Part shown: positions 10,649 to 21,835 of the stretch, piece after piece | Layout of the letters: each line of letters begins with the position of its first letter | Numbering within the stretch: position 1 is the first letter of the stretch | Source of the DNA: Hyperoodon ampullatus | Taxonomy: Eukaryota > Chordata > Mammalia > Artiodactyla > Ziphiidae | DNA: 64,000 nt | Reading direction: 5' to 3' | NCBI GenBank assembly: GCA_949752795.1 | Contig: OX457061.1 | Location: 43,556,338 to 43,620,337, forward strand | Notes under the pieces: generated by a model | What the model was told of the DNA's origin: nothing | The model's input: only the letters and a program-made list of their open reading frames with translations | Database searches by the model: none | Made by a program: the position numbers and the translations under genes

Positions 10649-11487
10649 AGTTCCAAGTGAACCTTACTAAAAGGTAATCTTATCTATAAAAATATCAGGC
10701 TTTTATTTTATAAAAAGACTGACATGTACGGTTAAGAGAATATATGCTCACACATGTACTCTCTAAAGCATATGGAGGTGTGTGCATAAATACATAATGT
10801 ATAAATATTCATGATAAAGTGATACAAGAAGTTTTTAAAAGCTCGTTGTAACTCACATTAAGAAATCAGAGTTGTAACCTTGCAAGCAATTCCCTTAGAA
10901 GGCCATGTCTTCTTTGCAAAGATACTGTTCCTGTTTATCACATTTTCAGAGCTCGTCTTGGGGAATTATGTTTAAGTAATGTAGCAGAGTCTTCAAATTA
11001 TGGAAATCTTCATTATTTGAGAGGAAATTTTGACATCCAAAGATCATTTGCAGCCAGATCTGATAGAACGTGTGGGCGATTAAGCTGGACCACATCACTA
11101 TTATTCAAAATGTCAGGGGGTCTGATTCTGTAGTCTCAAGTCTCCACCTTTATTGTGGAGCTCATAACTTTTCACTAAAGGCACTTCTGAAAGATGAGTT
11201 CCAAAAAGGCACAAGGTCTCTTTTCTGGTGATTCTCAAACTTTTTCATAGTCCTAGAATCATAACTAAATGTCAGTCTCCAGGAACTTCCTTGGTCCCTT
11301 AATTCATGGCCGTTAAGTAGATGCAACCTGATTGAATGCACGGCTGGGTGTTCCTCACAGCATCCATTAGAAGCTACCTAAGCACATTTACTCTCAGACT
11401 ATAAAATCATAAAAACAATTGACTCCTGGTGGATAAGAGCCCACCTAAAACAGGATTAATCAGAGATGCACGGCTGGGGGTTATCAT
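10649..11487. other. Unassigned sequence
   Basis: AT-rich sequence without a recognisable repeat. TGATTCTCAAACTTTTTCAT near 11229 is superficially like a MER5-type end, but the rest does not follow. Confidence 0.4.
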
Positions 11488-11850
11488 TGTTGCTTGTGTT
11501 CCACACTGAATTTTATATCCCCAAAATTCATATGCTGAAGACCTAGTTCCCAATATAGCTGTATTTGGGCCTTTAAGGAGGTAATTAAGGTTAAATGAGG
11601 CCATAAGGGTGGGGGTTTAATCTCATAAGACTGGTGCCCTCTCTTTCTTTCTCCACGAGCCACAGAGAAAAGGCCATGTGAGGACACAATGAGAAGGTGG
11701 CTGTCTGCAAGCCAGGAAGAGGGCCCTCACCAGGAACATTACCAGCTACACCTGATCTTAGACTTCTAGGTTCCAGAATTGTGAGAAAGTTGTTGTTAAG
11801 CCACCCAATCAGTGATATTGTGTTACGGTGTCCTGAGCAGAATATTCTAG
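11488..11850 (+). mobile_element. MLT1 solo LTR (ERVL-MaLR)
   Basis: CCCAAAATTCATATGCTGAAG, GGAGGTAATTAAGGTTAAAT, GCCATGTGAGGACACAATGA, GTCTGCAAGCCAGGAAGAGG and GTTGTTAAGCCACCCAATCA follow the MLT1 LTR in order. No internal retroviral sequence is attached, so it is a solo LTR. A (TTTG/TTTA)n run follows at 11851-11874. Confidence 0.9.
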
Positions 11851-14199
11851 TTTGTTTATTTGTTTATTTGTTGTTGTCATCACTGTTTGGATTGCCACCC
11901 TGTATCCACTTCCTCCTGCTCACTGATCATGATTTTCATTTGGTTATCCACCTACCCCTAGACAGCCAATGTGATTCAAGATGGAACCAATGCCTTAGGC
12001 ATAAAAATTCAGCATAATTCCATTCCCTGCCCACAGCGTGGCTTAAGAATCGGCATGTGACTAAAGTTAGTCTGATCAAAACCAAGCCTGGGATGTGTGT
12101 ACAAAGGTTGACGTAAGTTATGTTTTCTTTCCTGCTGGATGGACATCTGGGAGGATTAGCACCAGGACCGAATGGAACTCATCTTTGCTGCAACCATGAG
12201 AGAAAAGTTTGTCTCCAAGTCAAGCCAATCCAACAGAAGAGAGCCACAGTGTTTGGGCCTTGGATCAAGCCATATCCAGAGCTTGGTATTTACTCTTGGA
12301 TGGTATATTTATTGTTCGAGACATTTGCAACTGTAAGATGCCAAACTAATACAGGGATGGGGCAAAAGAGTAGTCTAATTGTCAGTAAGTCACTCCTGTG
12401 TCCCCAGAGGCCTGAGTAAATGGGTACCATATTCTAGAGTCCTTCCATGCCCCCAAGTTTTATTACCACTAATGTTGAATTGGCCTGTTATGGAGATGTA
12501 AATGTCCTGCTCTTCAAAGGCAAGTTTGACAGGATGAAAAGCTTTGGGATTTCAATGACTTTGACTCCTCAGGAGATGGAGGGACAGCCTATTTTAGCAA
12601 CTTCCATGGGAATGAATAGACATATACTTCAGCTATTCAAATATTTAACTAGCTCTTTTGTTGTTGTTTTGAATTCCAGCGAGCTGCAGCTGCCTATTTG
12701 TGTCTGTTGTGCCTTTAAGGGGCTTGCTGACTCAGTGGGATCCCTTGAATGCATTAATTATCCTTCTCTCATTTTCCCAGCCCATGCTTATGAAGAAATG
12801 AGCAATTGCAGCTCCAATTGTGGAGCCATGTGAGTCTTGAGGGTACCAGATAAATGGAGACTCAGAATTGCCTGCTTTTTGATGGGCATTTTTACACTGG
12901 CAGGAGCCTGCATGATGAATTTATTGGTGATCACTATTGGCAGGTGAATGAAACACAGGCCCTGGATTAAAGTGTAACAGGGGAAATGGGGCATTAATCA
13001 GCCCAGGTACATGAGTCAGAAAAAGGTAAAGATGCAGAGAAAATAAAATGTTATGGAAGGCTGGAAAATGATTTATCATTTTTAATATATATGATCTAAA
13101 CCCACTCTTTATAACTGCTTGTAGGCCTCCATGTTGGTGAAGCCTTGTACAATAAAATACTCCTTCTCTAAAGCACTAAAGTGAAAGATGCTGGTAAGGA
13201 AAATAAAGAAGCACAAAGAGTGAACTGCCTATAAAAGAGAAAACGGTTTGACTTAAAATTAAATTTACACTCTTTTCTTTTAAAATGATTTATAGATACA
13301 GATTTTGCTTGGAAAAACTGCATTCTGTTGATCAGATGGAGAGGAAGATGAGAGGTCTGTCTGTGAGGGTCCATTTCTCAGATCGTTTTTAAAATTATTA
13401 AAATATGAGACAATGTACTTTCCAAGAGTAAGTGTCCACGGTAGGCTTAACTGTTAAGCCAGCTGATTAAATTTCCATTAACATTGAATCCTTGAGCTTG
13501 GAAGCTTGGTTTTACACAATTAAGCATTCTCAAATATGGAAGTTAGCAAGAAGAAAGTCTAGCAGCTAGGTTGAGAATTATATGGAATGAGACAACCCTT
13601 CCCCCATTAGTGGTTGGTTACTAGTCTTCCTTGGGTTTTTTCAACCCAGGAAATTGTAAAAACCTTTTTCAGGAAGGTCTCCCTTTCTGTCATGGGCAGA
13701 AACAAATAACAGCACATCCCTCAGCATTCTGTAACACTTTATAGCTTCTAACAGTAACTGTTTGTCTTAGTTCCCCTTCAGAAATGTCAGGTGTTTCTAG
13801 CAAACAGGCAAAGACCAAAGACCTAGGACATGTACATGTTACCCAGAACCATCAGGAAATGTAATAAGAGAAGAATATCAGGGGGTCCATTGTCTGCTTC
13901 TTCATTTTACCTCCTCTATGAAAGTTCTCTGACATTCTATGACAGGCTACACTTATAAACATAGAGCCTATTGCTTTTCTTCCAAATAGTGGACCATCTA
14001 TGGCCGGACTAATGCTAGCTGAAAAGGCAATGGCTGCTGCTCTGGTCCAGGCCTCTCCAACTTCCATGACAGCTGCTACCTTGGCCTACTGCAGCCTCCT
14101 GTCTTTCTTTTGCCCTCCTTAGGTCCATCCTCCATGCTACAGCTGGACAGAACTTACTAAAATGTGCAGATCCTCTTCTTTTTGTCAACATAATTGAGG
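11851..14199. other. Unassigned sequence, about 2.3 kb
   Basis: I recognise no repeat or gene with confidence. The part at 11930-12420 has the look of an old LTR-type repeat (CAGCGTGGCTTAAGAATCGG, GCATGTGACTAAAGTTAGTC), but the family is unknown. A 128-codon ORF at 12447-12833 shows no domain, and I do not regard it as coding. Confidence 0.45.
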
Positions 14200-14650
14200 G
14201 CTCCACGTCACTGCCTTACAACCCAAAGCCCTAATCTGGGTCTTGGCTTCAAGTTCCTTTCCAGACTTCTCCCAGTCCCTTTCTCTCATCTTAAGGCCTA
14301 GCAACTGAGGTAGCGATTGGTAGCTCTATGCTTAAATTGTGCTGTGTCTTGTCTGTGTCTTGACTCTATGTCTTTGCTAACTCCAGTCCTTTCCCTAGTT
14401 TTTTCCTATGCATCCTTTACTACTCGAGGTTCATCTCCTTCAGGATGCCTTCCTGACCACTTCAGACTGGGCTAAACGTGTCTCTTCTCTGCTCACATGA
14501 TACCCTTTGCAGATCTTGATTAAAACCATGCATTATAACAATCTTTTCACATATCTAACCAAGTCCTCTACTAGATTATACACCATTGAGAAGCCTCTAG
14601 TCTTTCAAGGGTTTATTGATACACAGTGCATGGCGCACAGCTCCCCCTGC
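14200..14650 (+). mobile_element. L2 LINE 3' part
   Basis: CTCCACGTCACTGCCTTACA, TTCATCTCCTTCAGGATGCC, TTCCTGACCACTTCAGACTG, TACTAGATTATACACCATTG and the tail TGATACACAGTGCATGGCGC fit the last 450 bp of L2. No reading frame is preserved. Confidence 0.7.
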
Positions 14651-14944
14651 CCCACAACAGGCATGCACAGGGCTGATGCATTGCATACCCCCTCGCTGGT
14701 GCCCCTGGAGTTGTTCAACTCAGGGCAGGGCCAGGCTGCATGTGGCCCTCAGTAGAGGTCCACACCTTTGAGCTCTAGCTCTCAGCCTTCAAAAACCACT
14801 GTGGAAAATGAAACCATCCCTGGCAATGAGAACACATCAAACCAGCATAGCCATGAAGACCAAGCACTGTTTTACTGAGGTGCTGGACAACCTGTCAGTA
14901 GGGCCCTGAGGAATGAAGGACAGTGGGCAGCCACCTTACATGAA
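14651..14944. other. Unassigned sequence
   Basis: Slightly GC-rich interval. Nothing recognised. Confidence 0.4.
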
Positions 14945-15515
14945 GGAAAATGAAAAACAACTATGTACAATAGCCAAGACAAGGAAACAACCCAAATGCC
15001 CATCAACAGATGACTGGCTTAAGAAGATGTGCATATATACAATGGAATTTTACTCAGCCATAAAAAAGAATGAAATAATACCATTTGCAGCAACATGGAT
15101 AGACCTAGAGATTATCGTACTAAGTGAAATAAGTCAGACAGTGAAAGACAAATATTATATGATATCACTTATATGTGAAATCTAAAACATAATACAAATG
15201 AATCTATATACAAAACAGAAACAGACTTGCAGACATAGAAAACAAACTTATGTTTACCAAAGGGGAAAGGGGAGAGGGATAAATTAGGAGCATGGGATTA
15301 ACAGATACAAACTACTATACATAAAATAGAGAAGCAACAAGGATTTACTGTATAACACAGGGAACAATATTTGATATCTTGTAATAACCTATAATGGAAA
15401 ATAATCTGAAAATACATATATATAGATATATATATATGTATAACTGAATCACTTTGCTGTACACCTGAAACTAGCACAATATTTAAATCAACTATACTTC
15501 AATATAAATAAGAAA
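14945..15515 (+). mobile_element. 5'-truncated L1, 3' end
   Basis: Translation over 14955-15185 gives the L1 ORF2 C-terminus (TIAKTRKQPKCPSTDDWLKK, then YTMEFYSAIKKNEI). After it come a 3' UTR (CACTTTGCTGTACACCTGAA) and a short A-rich end. Only the last ~570 bp are present, as expected from incomplete reverse transcription. It cannot be active. Confidence 0.92.
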
Positions 15516-15714
15516 ATCCTGAAGCTTTGGAGACTTCCTGGGGGCTGGTAGAATCCTGTACTAGGAAAGGAGGCTCTGAGAGGGGGGTGAGGGCTACAGG
15601 AATCAAGGTTTATCTGCTTTACAAGCCTTCCTGAACACCTTCAGGTATGAGAACTGCTCAGCTGTTGTAGACCCAGGGAATCAACCCATCAACTAAAAGT
15701 TTGCATTATTATGG
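15516..15714. other. Unassigned sequence
   Basis: Short interval with nothing recognised. Confidence 0.4.
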
Positions 15715-15865
15715 GAAGGACTAGCATTTACTGAGTTCTTCCTAGGTACTAGGCATCTTATTATTGGATCCTCACCATTACACCATCAAGTAGGTATTAT
15801 TATCCCCATTCCTAAGATGCAGAGGAATTCAGTAATCTTTGGATCACACAGATGGGAAATGGAGC
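15715..15865 (-). mobile_element. MIR SINE
   Basis: AGCATTTACTGAGTTCTTCC, AGTAGGTATTATTATCCCCAT and AAGATGCAGAGGAATTCAGT match the reverse complement of MIR. Confidence 0.65.
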
Positions 15866-15897
15866 AGAGGAAATGTATAATCAAGAATTAGTCAGGG

Positions 15898-16100
15898 GGG
15901 CTTCCCTGGTGGTGCAGTGGTTGAGAGTCCACCTGCTGATGCAGGGGACACGTGTTTGTGCCCCGGTCCGGGAAGATCCCACATGCCACGGAGTGGCTAG
16001 GCCCGTGAGCCATGGCCATTGAGCCTGAGCATCCGGAGCCTGTGCTCTGCAATGGGAGAGGCCACAACAGTGAGAGGCCCACATACCGCAAAAAAAAAAA
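15898..16100 (+). mobile_element. CHR-type SINE, short form, inserted beside an older SINE
   Basis: CTTCCCTGGTGGTGCAGTGG heads a tRNA-Glu-like region with a box B-like motif; it ends CACATACCGC plus an A tail. It is bounded by AGAATTAGTCAGGG at 15884-15897 and 16101-16114. That second copy is also the left flank of the next SINE, so this element landed in the pre-existing duplication of its neighbour or at the same site. Confidence 0.93.
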
Positions 16101-16114
16101 AGAATTAGTCAGGG

Positions 16115-16451
16115 ACTTCCCTGGTGGCACAGTGGTTAAGAATCTGCCTGCCAATGCAGGGGACACAGGTTCGAGCCCTGGTCCAGGAAGATCTCACATG
16201 CCATGGAGCAACTAAGCCCGTGTGCCACAACTACTGGGCCTGCACTATAGAGCCCTCAAGCCACAACTGTGTGCCTAGAGCCCGTGCTGTGCAACAAGAG
16301 AAGCTACCACGATGAGAAGACTGTGCACCATAAGGAAGAGTAGCCCCCTCTCACCGCAACTAGAGAAAGCCTGCGCACAGCAAGGAAGACCCAATGCAGC
16401 CAAAAATAAAAAAATAAATAAACACATAAATAAATAAACATTAAAAAAAAT
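16115..16451 (+). mobile_element. CHR-type SINE, long form
   Basis: It shares the tRNA-like head (ACTTCCCTGGTGGCACAGTG) and then runs through a longer body (CCACAACTACTGGGCCTGC, GAAGAGTAGCCCCCTCTCAC, AAGGAAGACCCAATGCAGCC) into an AAATA-rich tail. The target duplication is AATTAGTCAG at 16103-16112 and 16452-16461. The longer, more diverged body suggests it is the older of the pair. Confidence 0.92.
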
Positions 16452-16461
16452 AATTAGTCAG

Positions 16462-17439
16462 AAAGGCTGGGTCACAGTGATAATTTGTGGGGTCATCTAA
16501 GTATGTACCCTCTCTCATACTTCTCCGCACACAAACACTCATGGTCTTTCGTAAACTTCTGGAAAACTGGGTGTTCACCGTCTAAGGTCTCCTAAGGCCT
16601 TTAAGTTGGCTCTAGTAGTGGGTCTAGAACTTGTCTGTCCAGCTGTTTTCCCAGATGTTCAACAAAGTCTAGCTCTCCCCAAATTTAACCTAAAGAATGG
16701 AGGATTCTCATCAGTGCTGCCAGACTGTGGACAAAGTGAGGTTCCAATTCTCATACAGAGGAAAACCCCAATCCTTCACTGAAATCAGGGGCCCAGGGAG
16801 AGGGCAGGTTCCCACGGGCATGCAGGTCACTTCCTGACACACAGTGTGACAAGCAAAGCAGCACTGAGTGGATGACAAGGAGAGGACGAGTTGGAGTCCC
16901 AGCCCTGGGAGCTCAGTCAGATACCAGCAGTCCTGGAGTGGAGGGAAAGTCCAGATGCAAATCGACAACTTTGGCCAAGGGTCTTCCTTTGAGCTCAGAG
17001 CTGATTTTATTAATTCATCCAGGATGAGGATGGCATTCACACACAGTGCCTGAAAAATAGTGCTTACCCTCAGATAATTTAAACATATGTTTATGAAGAT
17101 AACACTGGCAGTCATGGGAGAAATGATTTACAAGAGGGCAAGACTTGAATCAGGAGGGTGATGGACTATGAGGTCACTGCTGTTGATCAAAGAAGCCCAG
17201 GACCTCTTCACATGGAACAGAACTCCATCCCCAAGTATGTCAACACCCAACTAACTAAGGGACTTACTTAGTCCCTTACTGTGCTTAAGAGCTGCAGTGG
17301 CATGCAAGGGTGGATGGAAATGGAAACAGGAGGAGAGGTGGGATTCCAAAGTCACCCACATTGGCTGGGTCATCAAACTTTGGGGAATAGGATTAATAAT
17401 TCTGCCTGTTGCTTTAATGTTTTGTCTATAAGATGCAAC
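16462..17439. other. Unassigned sequence
   Basis: No recognised repeat or gene. It contains a perfect 9-bp stem at 17256-17278 (TAAGGGACT, five-base loop, AGTCCCTTA). Confidence 0.45.
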
Positions 17440-17890
17440 ATATCTGTATGTGTAGCATGTCTGCTAGTGATTAGTGCTCCAGAGGCAAATAAGGGAGGGA
17501 AGAGGGATGGTGACCATCAAGCAAGAATAAGTACCGCAATTTGATAAATGGTTAGGGAAGGCCTCCCAGGGGTGATATCTGAGCAAGGATCTGAAGGAGA
17601 TAAGGAGAGCATTCCAGAAAGAGGAAACCACATATACAAGGTCATGGGGAAAGAGTGTGCCCAGGGTGGGCTCTGAAGAGCAAGAAGATTTGGGAGGCCA
17701 GGTAGTATAGGAGGGAGATCAGGGAAGAGAGAGACGGAGACAGAGACAGAGTGGGCATCAGTGTTTGTGGTCTGGGGAGATTGAAGGACTGTTGGCCCGT
17801 AGCAGAGAGTGAGCTGGAAACGGGATCGGGGAGGAGGGCTCTTGAGATTACGGAGAGGTTGGTAATGACAAGGTCAAGGAAATATCCCCA
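17440..17890 (-). mobile_element. L2 LINE fragment
   Basis: GGGAAGGCCTCCCAGGGGTG, ATCTGAGCAAGGATCTGAAG, AGAGCATTCCAGAAAGAGGA and ACAAGGTCATGGGGAAAGAG are antisense L2 body sequence. It continues as purine-rich text to about 17890. Confidence 0.6.
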
Positions 17891-18624
17891 GGAGAGCAGG
17901 ACAGACGGCATGTTTCTCACAAAGGACCAAACAGGCTGTGTATTTTTCCTAATCAGTGAGAATAATCAATAAAGAGATCTGATTTTATTTCTAAAGTCTT
18001 CAGGAAGGGAGGGGAGAAGGGAGGGAGAGAAGGAGGGACGTTGGTGGCAAAACACAGCACTCAAAACACGGAATTTATGAAAGTTGAGCTTGAGAAAAAG
18101 GAACCGAGAAACCCAACACCCTGTATGCAGTTCAGAGCTTCCCTGAATCCTTCGTCCGGACCTCTAATAAAGAGCAGCAATTTGTCTGCATTTTGCAGAC
18201 CCGCTTGACGTGCTGGCAGCCTCCTCACACACTGCCGGTTTGTAGGGATTAGGGGGAAGGCGGCGGCAGGACTCCCGGGCAGCAAAACTGAGAAAAGCCA
18301 CAGGCACGCTGGGGCCTGGCCTGGAGAGGGAGCAGCCTGTTCTGTGCTGGCTCTGGGCTCCGAAATCAGCTCCACATCAGAAAAGCTCACGCTTGGCCAA
18401 GTTCAGCACAGAGCCAGGCATGGCGCAAGCACTCCGAAAATGTTTGGTGTTGTCCAGATGAAGGAGACCACCTCTGCTCTGGATCTTTCTTTTTGGCCCT
18501 TCAGATGAGGGCCAAACTCTGCCGAGAACCTGCTGGGGGAGGGACGTGTCCCAGTGAAAGGAGATTGTGGGGACAGTAGTTTGAAGTCCCAGGTTTTATT
18601 CTCATTTCCATCCAACCCACAAAC
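17891..18624. other. Unassigned, GC-richer interval
   Basis: A purine-rich run (GGGAGGGGAGAAGGGAGGGA) lies at 18006-18025. The part at 18060-18560 is richer in G+C than its surroundings (AGGCGGCGGCAGGACTCCCG near 18257), but CpG is too sparse to call an island. The 109-codon minus-strand ORF at 18061-18390 has no recognised domain. It could be a regulatory element or nothing. Confidence 0.4.
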
Positions 18625-18745
18625 GTATAGTGAACACCTATTACGTGCTAACCTCTGTCCAAAGGACAGGGGGTCTCATGTAATCTGTCCATATTACATA
18701 TTTACTAAAGCGGATAAGATAAAATAGAGGCTAAAGGAAGTTAAA
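18625..18745 (-). mobile_element. MIR SINE fragment (probable)
   Basis: AGTGAACACCTATTACGTGC and CTAAAGGAAGTTAAATTAAA with the intervening layout resemble a degraded minus-strand MIR. Confidence 0.4.
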
Positions 18746-19339
18746 TTAAAATTTGTGCTCACCTGTGGTCTATATTGTTTCAGGTTTTTTTAAAAGTATA
18801 TTTTGACTCTTCTGGTGAGATGTTGTCAGAAGAGAAGAAGAGAACTACCTCAATGTTTCACACACAAAAATAAAAAATACCCATTAGGTTGACCACCAAA
18901 CCACAAATGGAGAGTAATAAATAATACATAGCATTCGTCAGAATCAGTACAAATGTGGGTTAATTACTACAGTAATAAAGGAAGTGAGGTAATTTATTTT
19001 TTTCTAAGAGTTAATGAAATAGATGTTTCACCTTCCAGGGCCATCTTGTACATCTTGGTGTTTTTTTTGTTCCAGAAATTGAATCCAAGTCTTGTAGGAA
19101 GACATTATGAAAAAAAATCATTAAAGCTTCTGTGCAGAATTTCAATTATTTTTAATCAATGAAGCACAAGATAAATAGTATTGTTCTATATTTTAAACAC
19201 CAGATCTGGCTATTTTCAGTAAATAAGCCATTATTTATTTTACTTTAAGTTATATATCAGCAATAAAAGTTCACAAAATAGTATATGTTATGGGGAGAAA
19301 AGTAACACTAGGTAGGTGAACTCACTGCTGTGGGATTAA
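18746..19339. other. Unassigned AT-rich sequence
   Basis: No repeat, exon or RNA gene recognised. Confidence 0.45.
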
Positions 19340-19720
19340 TTTTTTCCTTAAAAGCTTTTGAATAACTTTTTGCATTATAAAACATGTGCTTGCCTTTTGT
19401 AGAAACATTGAAAAGTGCAGAAAGTATAAAAAAGAGAATAGAAATCCCCTATAATCCCACATCTCATAATGATTAACATTCTGATGCCTTTATCTCATTT
19501 TTTCCGTGTAAAAAATAAGTTTGAAGTCAGGATCCATATAGAATACAGTTTAATATTCTAAACTTTTGACTTTACATTGGGAGCACATAATTTATCTTAC
19601 TATCTTTGGAATTTCACCATCATTTAATTAATCATTCTCATATTATGGAACATTTAGAGTTTTTCTGTTCTTTTCCTTTTTCTTTTCTATTATAAATTCT
19701 ATGGAGAGTATCAACTTTAT
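19340..19720 (-). mobile_element. Old L1 (L1M-type) fragment
   Basis: TTGTAGAAACATTGAAAAGTG, CCCCTATAATCCCACATCTC, ATTATGGAACATTTAGAGTT and TTTTCTATTATAAATTCTATG follow the reversed old-L1 pattern (tgtagaaaacttggaaaa ... ataatcccacc ... ggacatttaggttg ... ctattataaacaatg). Confidence 0.6.
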
Positions 19721-20435
19721 ACACACAGCTTCCTCCCCATCTCTGTCCCTGTTTTGTTCTGGATGTGCTGTCGTGATTGCTGCTGTTGTTTTCCTACTCT
19801 GAGGGACATTTTTTTTTTTACCGTTCTATTGTCTCACATTATTGCTAACTTATGGATGAGCTACTAAATAATCTGTTTGGTATCCTGCCAGATTATAGAA
19901 ACTTTAGATTCAGTACTAGGTTTATAAATTGGTTCTCCACCATTTTCTAAGCACTCACAATATCTATAAATATCATATCCTTCCCTTTTCCTTAAATGAA
20001 TCTCTTATATTTGCTGTCTCACTCCATTAGCTAGCACTTCCCAAACATGATAAAATCATAGAGATGATATACAGATTCTTGTGTTGCTTCAGATTTTAAT
20101 GGGAAAAGCTACTAAAATTTCACCATTAAGTCTGATGGTGATCGTATCAGATGTAGCCCCTTTATCACACAAAGGGGGTATTCCTTCTCAGTCTAGTAAT
20201 TTTTACAAGTTATTTAATTTTGTCAACACCTAAACCAAATGGGGACCACCAGATTTTCTTTTGTGACTTAGTCACTGGATTCTTAGCTTATTATAGTAGC
20301 ATTGGGGTTATTCTTTTATTATTAGCTTGTATGAAAATCTATCTGAAGTTTTATCTTTTTTATAGCTAAAAGCCCTCTTTATTCCATTGGACAAAATGCC
20401 AGGTGACAAAATCTCCCTCCAATGTCTCAGATTTC
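19721..20435. other. Unassigned AT-rich sequence
   Basis: No repeat or gene recognised. A poly-T run lies at about 19809-19819. Confidence 0.45.
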
Positions 20436-20625
20436 ACTAACATTCATTGAGAATTTATTAGTTCCAGGCAGTTTCTGAGCACTTTACATACATTTCTAAA
20501 TGACCCTATGAGGTAAATATTATTGTTATTCCCATTTTACGATTGAGGAAATGTAGGCACAGAGACTTCAAACCTTTCGCTTGAGTTCACACAGACAGTG
20601 AGTGGTAGAATGAGGACTTGGACCC
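20436..20625 (-). mobile_element. MIR SINE, near full length
   Basis: AACATTCATTGAGAATTTAT, GAGCACTTTACATACATTTC, CCATTTTACGATTGAGGAAA and GAGTTCACACAGACAGTGAG are the reverse complement of MIR from tail to tRNA-related head. Confidence 0.8.
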
Positions 20626-20850
20626 CAGAGAGCCTGACACCAATGTGTGCTCACAGCTGCCATGGCCCTACCCCCTAGTTGGGATCACAGCTGTATCACC
20701 TGCCACCAGGTTGCCTTCGGTGGGTCACTTGACTTCTCCTAGAAACAGTTTCCTCATCTCTAAAGTAAGGATAATAGTAGGAATACCTAGCAGCATTGGT
20801 GTGAAGCTCTCTATATCTGACATGGAATAGACATTCAATGAAATAACAGT
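20626..20850 (+). mobile_element. MIR SINE
   Basis: ACTTGACTTCTCCTAGAAAC, AGTTTCCTCATCTCTAAAGT and AAGGATAATAGTAGGAATAC are the MIR core, and ATAGACATTCAATGAAATAA is its tail. It sits directly against the minus-strand MIR at 20436-20625. Confidence 0.7.
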
Positions 20851-20879
20851 TAACATTTCTTATTATTGCTTTTATGTTC

Positions 20880-20975
20880 TTAACAAATATTGACTGAATG
20901 CCTACTCAGTGCCAGACATTATTCAGGGTATTTGGGAAATAACACTGCCCTCATGGAACTTCTGTCATTGTATAT
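20880..20975 (-). mobile_element. L2 LINE 3' end
   Basis: AACAAATATTGACTGAATGC, CTACTCAGTGCCAGACATTA and CTGCCCTCATGGAACTTCTG are the reversed L2 3' terminus. Confidence 0.8.
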
Positions 20976-21435
20976 TCCCAAATTATTTGAGATTACATTA
21001 TTCTATAGGACACTCTACCACAGCTCCCAATTTATTATCTGCACTTCTGAAACCTGAAATGTTCCCAAAACTCAAAGTTAAACTCATTTGGTGCTAAAAC
21101 CGGACCTGAACTGCTATGAGGCTATTTGTAGACTTGACTTACTCCTGTGGGTGTGACTAGCCCTCAGTTTCACTGAAGAAATATCACAGATTGTGACTAC
21201 AAAGAGCTCCCCCAGGTCACACTGGAGGTGATAGTGATATTCACTGGAGGAACCATACTGTGTTTCTAAAATTTAATGAATCCCCGAATCCAAAGCATCT
21301 GGTTCCAAGGGTAAAAAAGTGTGGTCCTGTACAACCTGCGATAATATTACATTATTCCAGAAAAGAATCACATTACATTCGAGTAGAATCCAACAGTGTG
21401 ATCAATTTCTTCTCTCAATTGTAATGCAAATCCAA
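20976..21435. other. Unassigned sequence
   Basis: No repeat or gene recognised. Confidence 0.45.
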
Positions 21436-21730
21436 GGAAGTGGGGGGAGGGATAAATTAGGAGTTTGTTGGGATTAACATATACACACTACTATACATAA
21501 AATAGATAACCAACAAGGGCCTACTGTATAGCACAGGGAACTAGTCTTGATATCTTGTAATAACCTATAATGGAAAAGAATCTGAAAAAGAATATACATA
21601 TTTTTATATATATGCATATAACTGAATCACTTTGCTGTACACCAGAAACTAACACAACATTGTAAATCAACTATATTTCAATAAAAATTTAAAAAATAAA
21701 ATAATGATGTTCTCAGAAAAAAAAAAAAGA
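21436..21730 (+). mobile_element. 5'-truncated L1, 3' UTR only
   Basis: GGGAGGGATAAATTAGGAGT, CACTACTATACATAAAATAG, CTACTGTATAGCACAGGGAA and CACTTTGCTGTACACCAGAA closely match the 3' UTR of the L1 end at 14945-15515. It ends in an A-rich tail with AATAAAA near 21681. Confidence 0.93.
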
Positions 21731-21835
21731 ACGCAAGTCCCTTGAAGGCACTGACTTGTCTTGCCCATCACACTGTTTCCCACAGTAATTCACATGCTTC
21801 CAAGTCCCTGGTGGGTTCTTGATAATCATTGTGCT
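21731..21835 (+). mobile_element. L2 LINE fragment (probable)
   Basis: CCCTTGAAGGCACTGACTTG and CCCATCACACTGTTTCCCAC fit the plus-strand L2 3' region. The terminal repeat is degraded. Confidence 0.4.

Noticed and set aside
12447..12833. 128-codon plus-strand ORF
   Set aside because: No recognisable domain. It lies in sequence without exon-like features.
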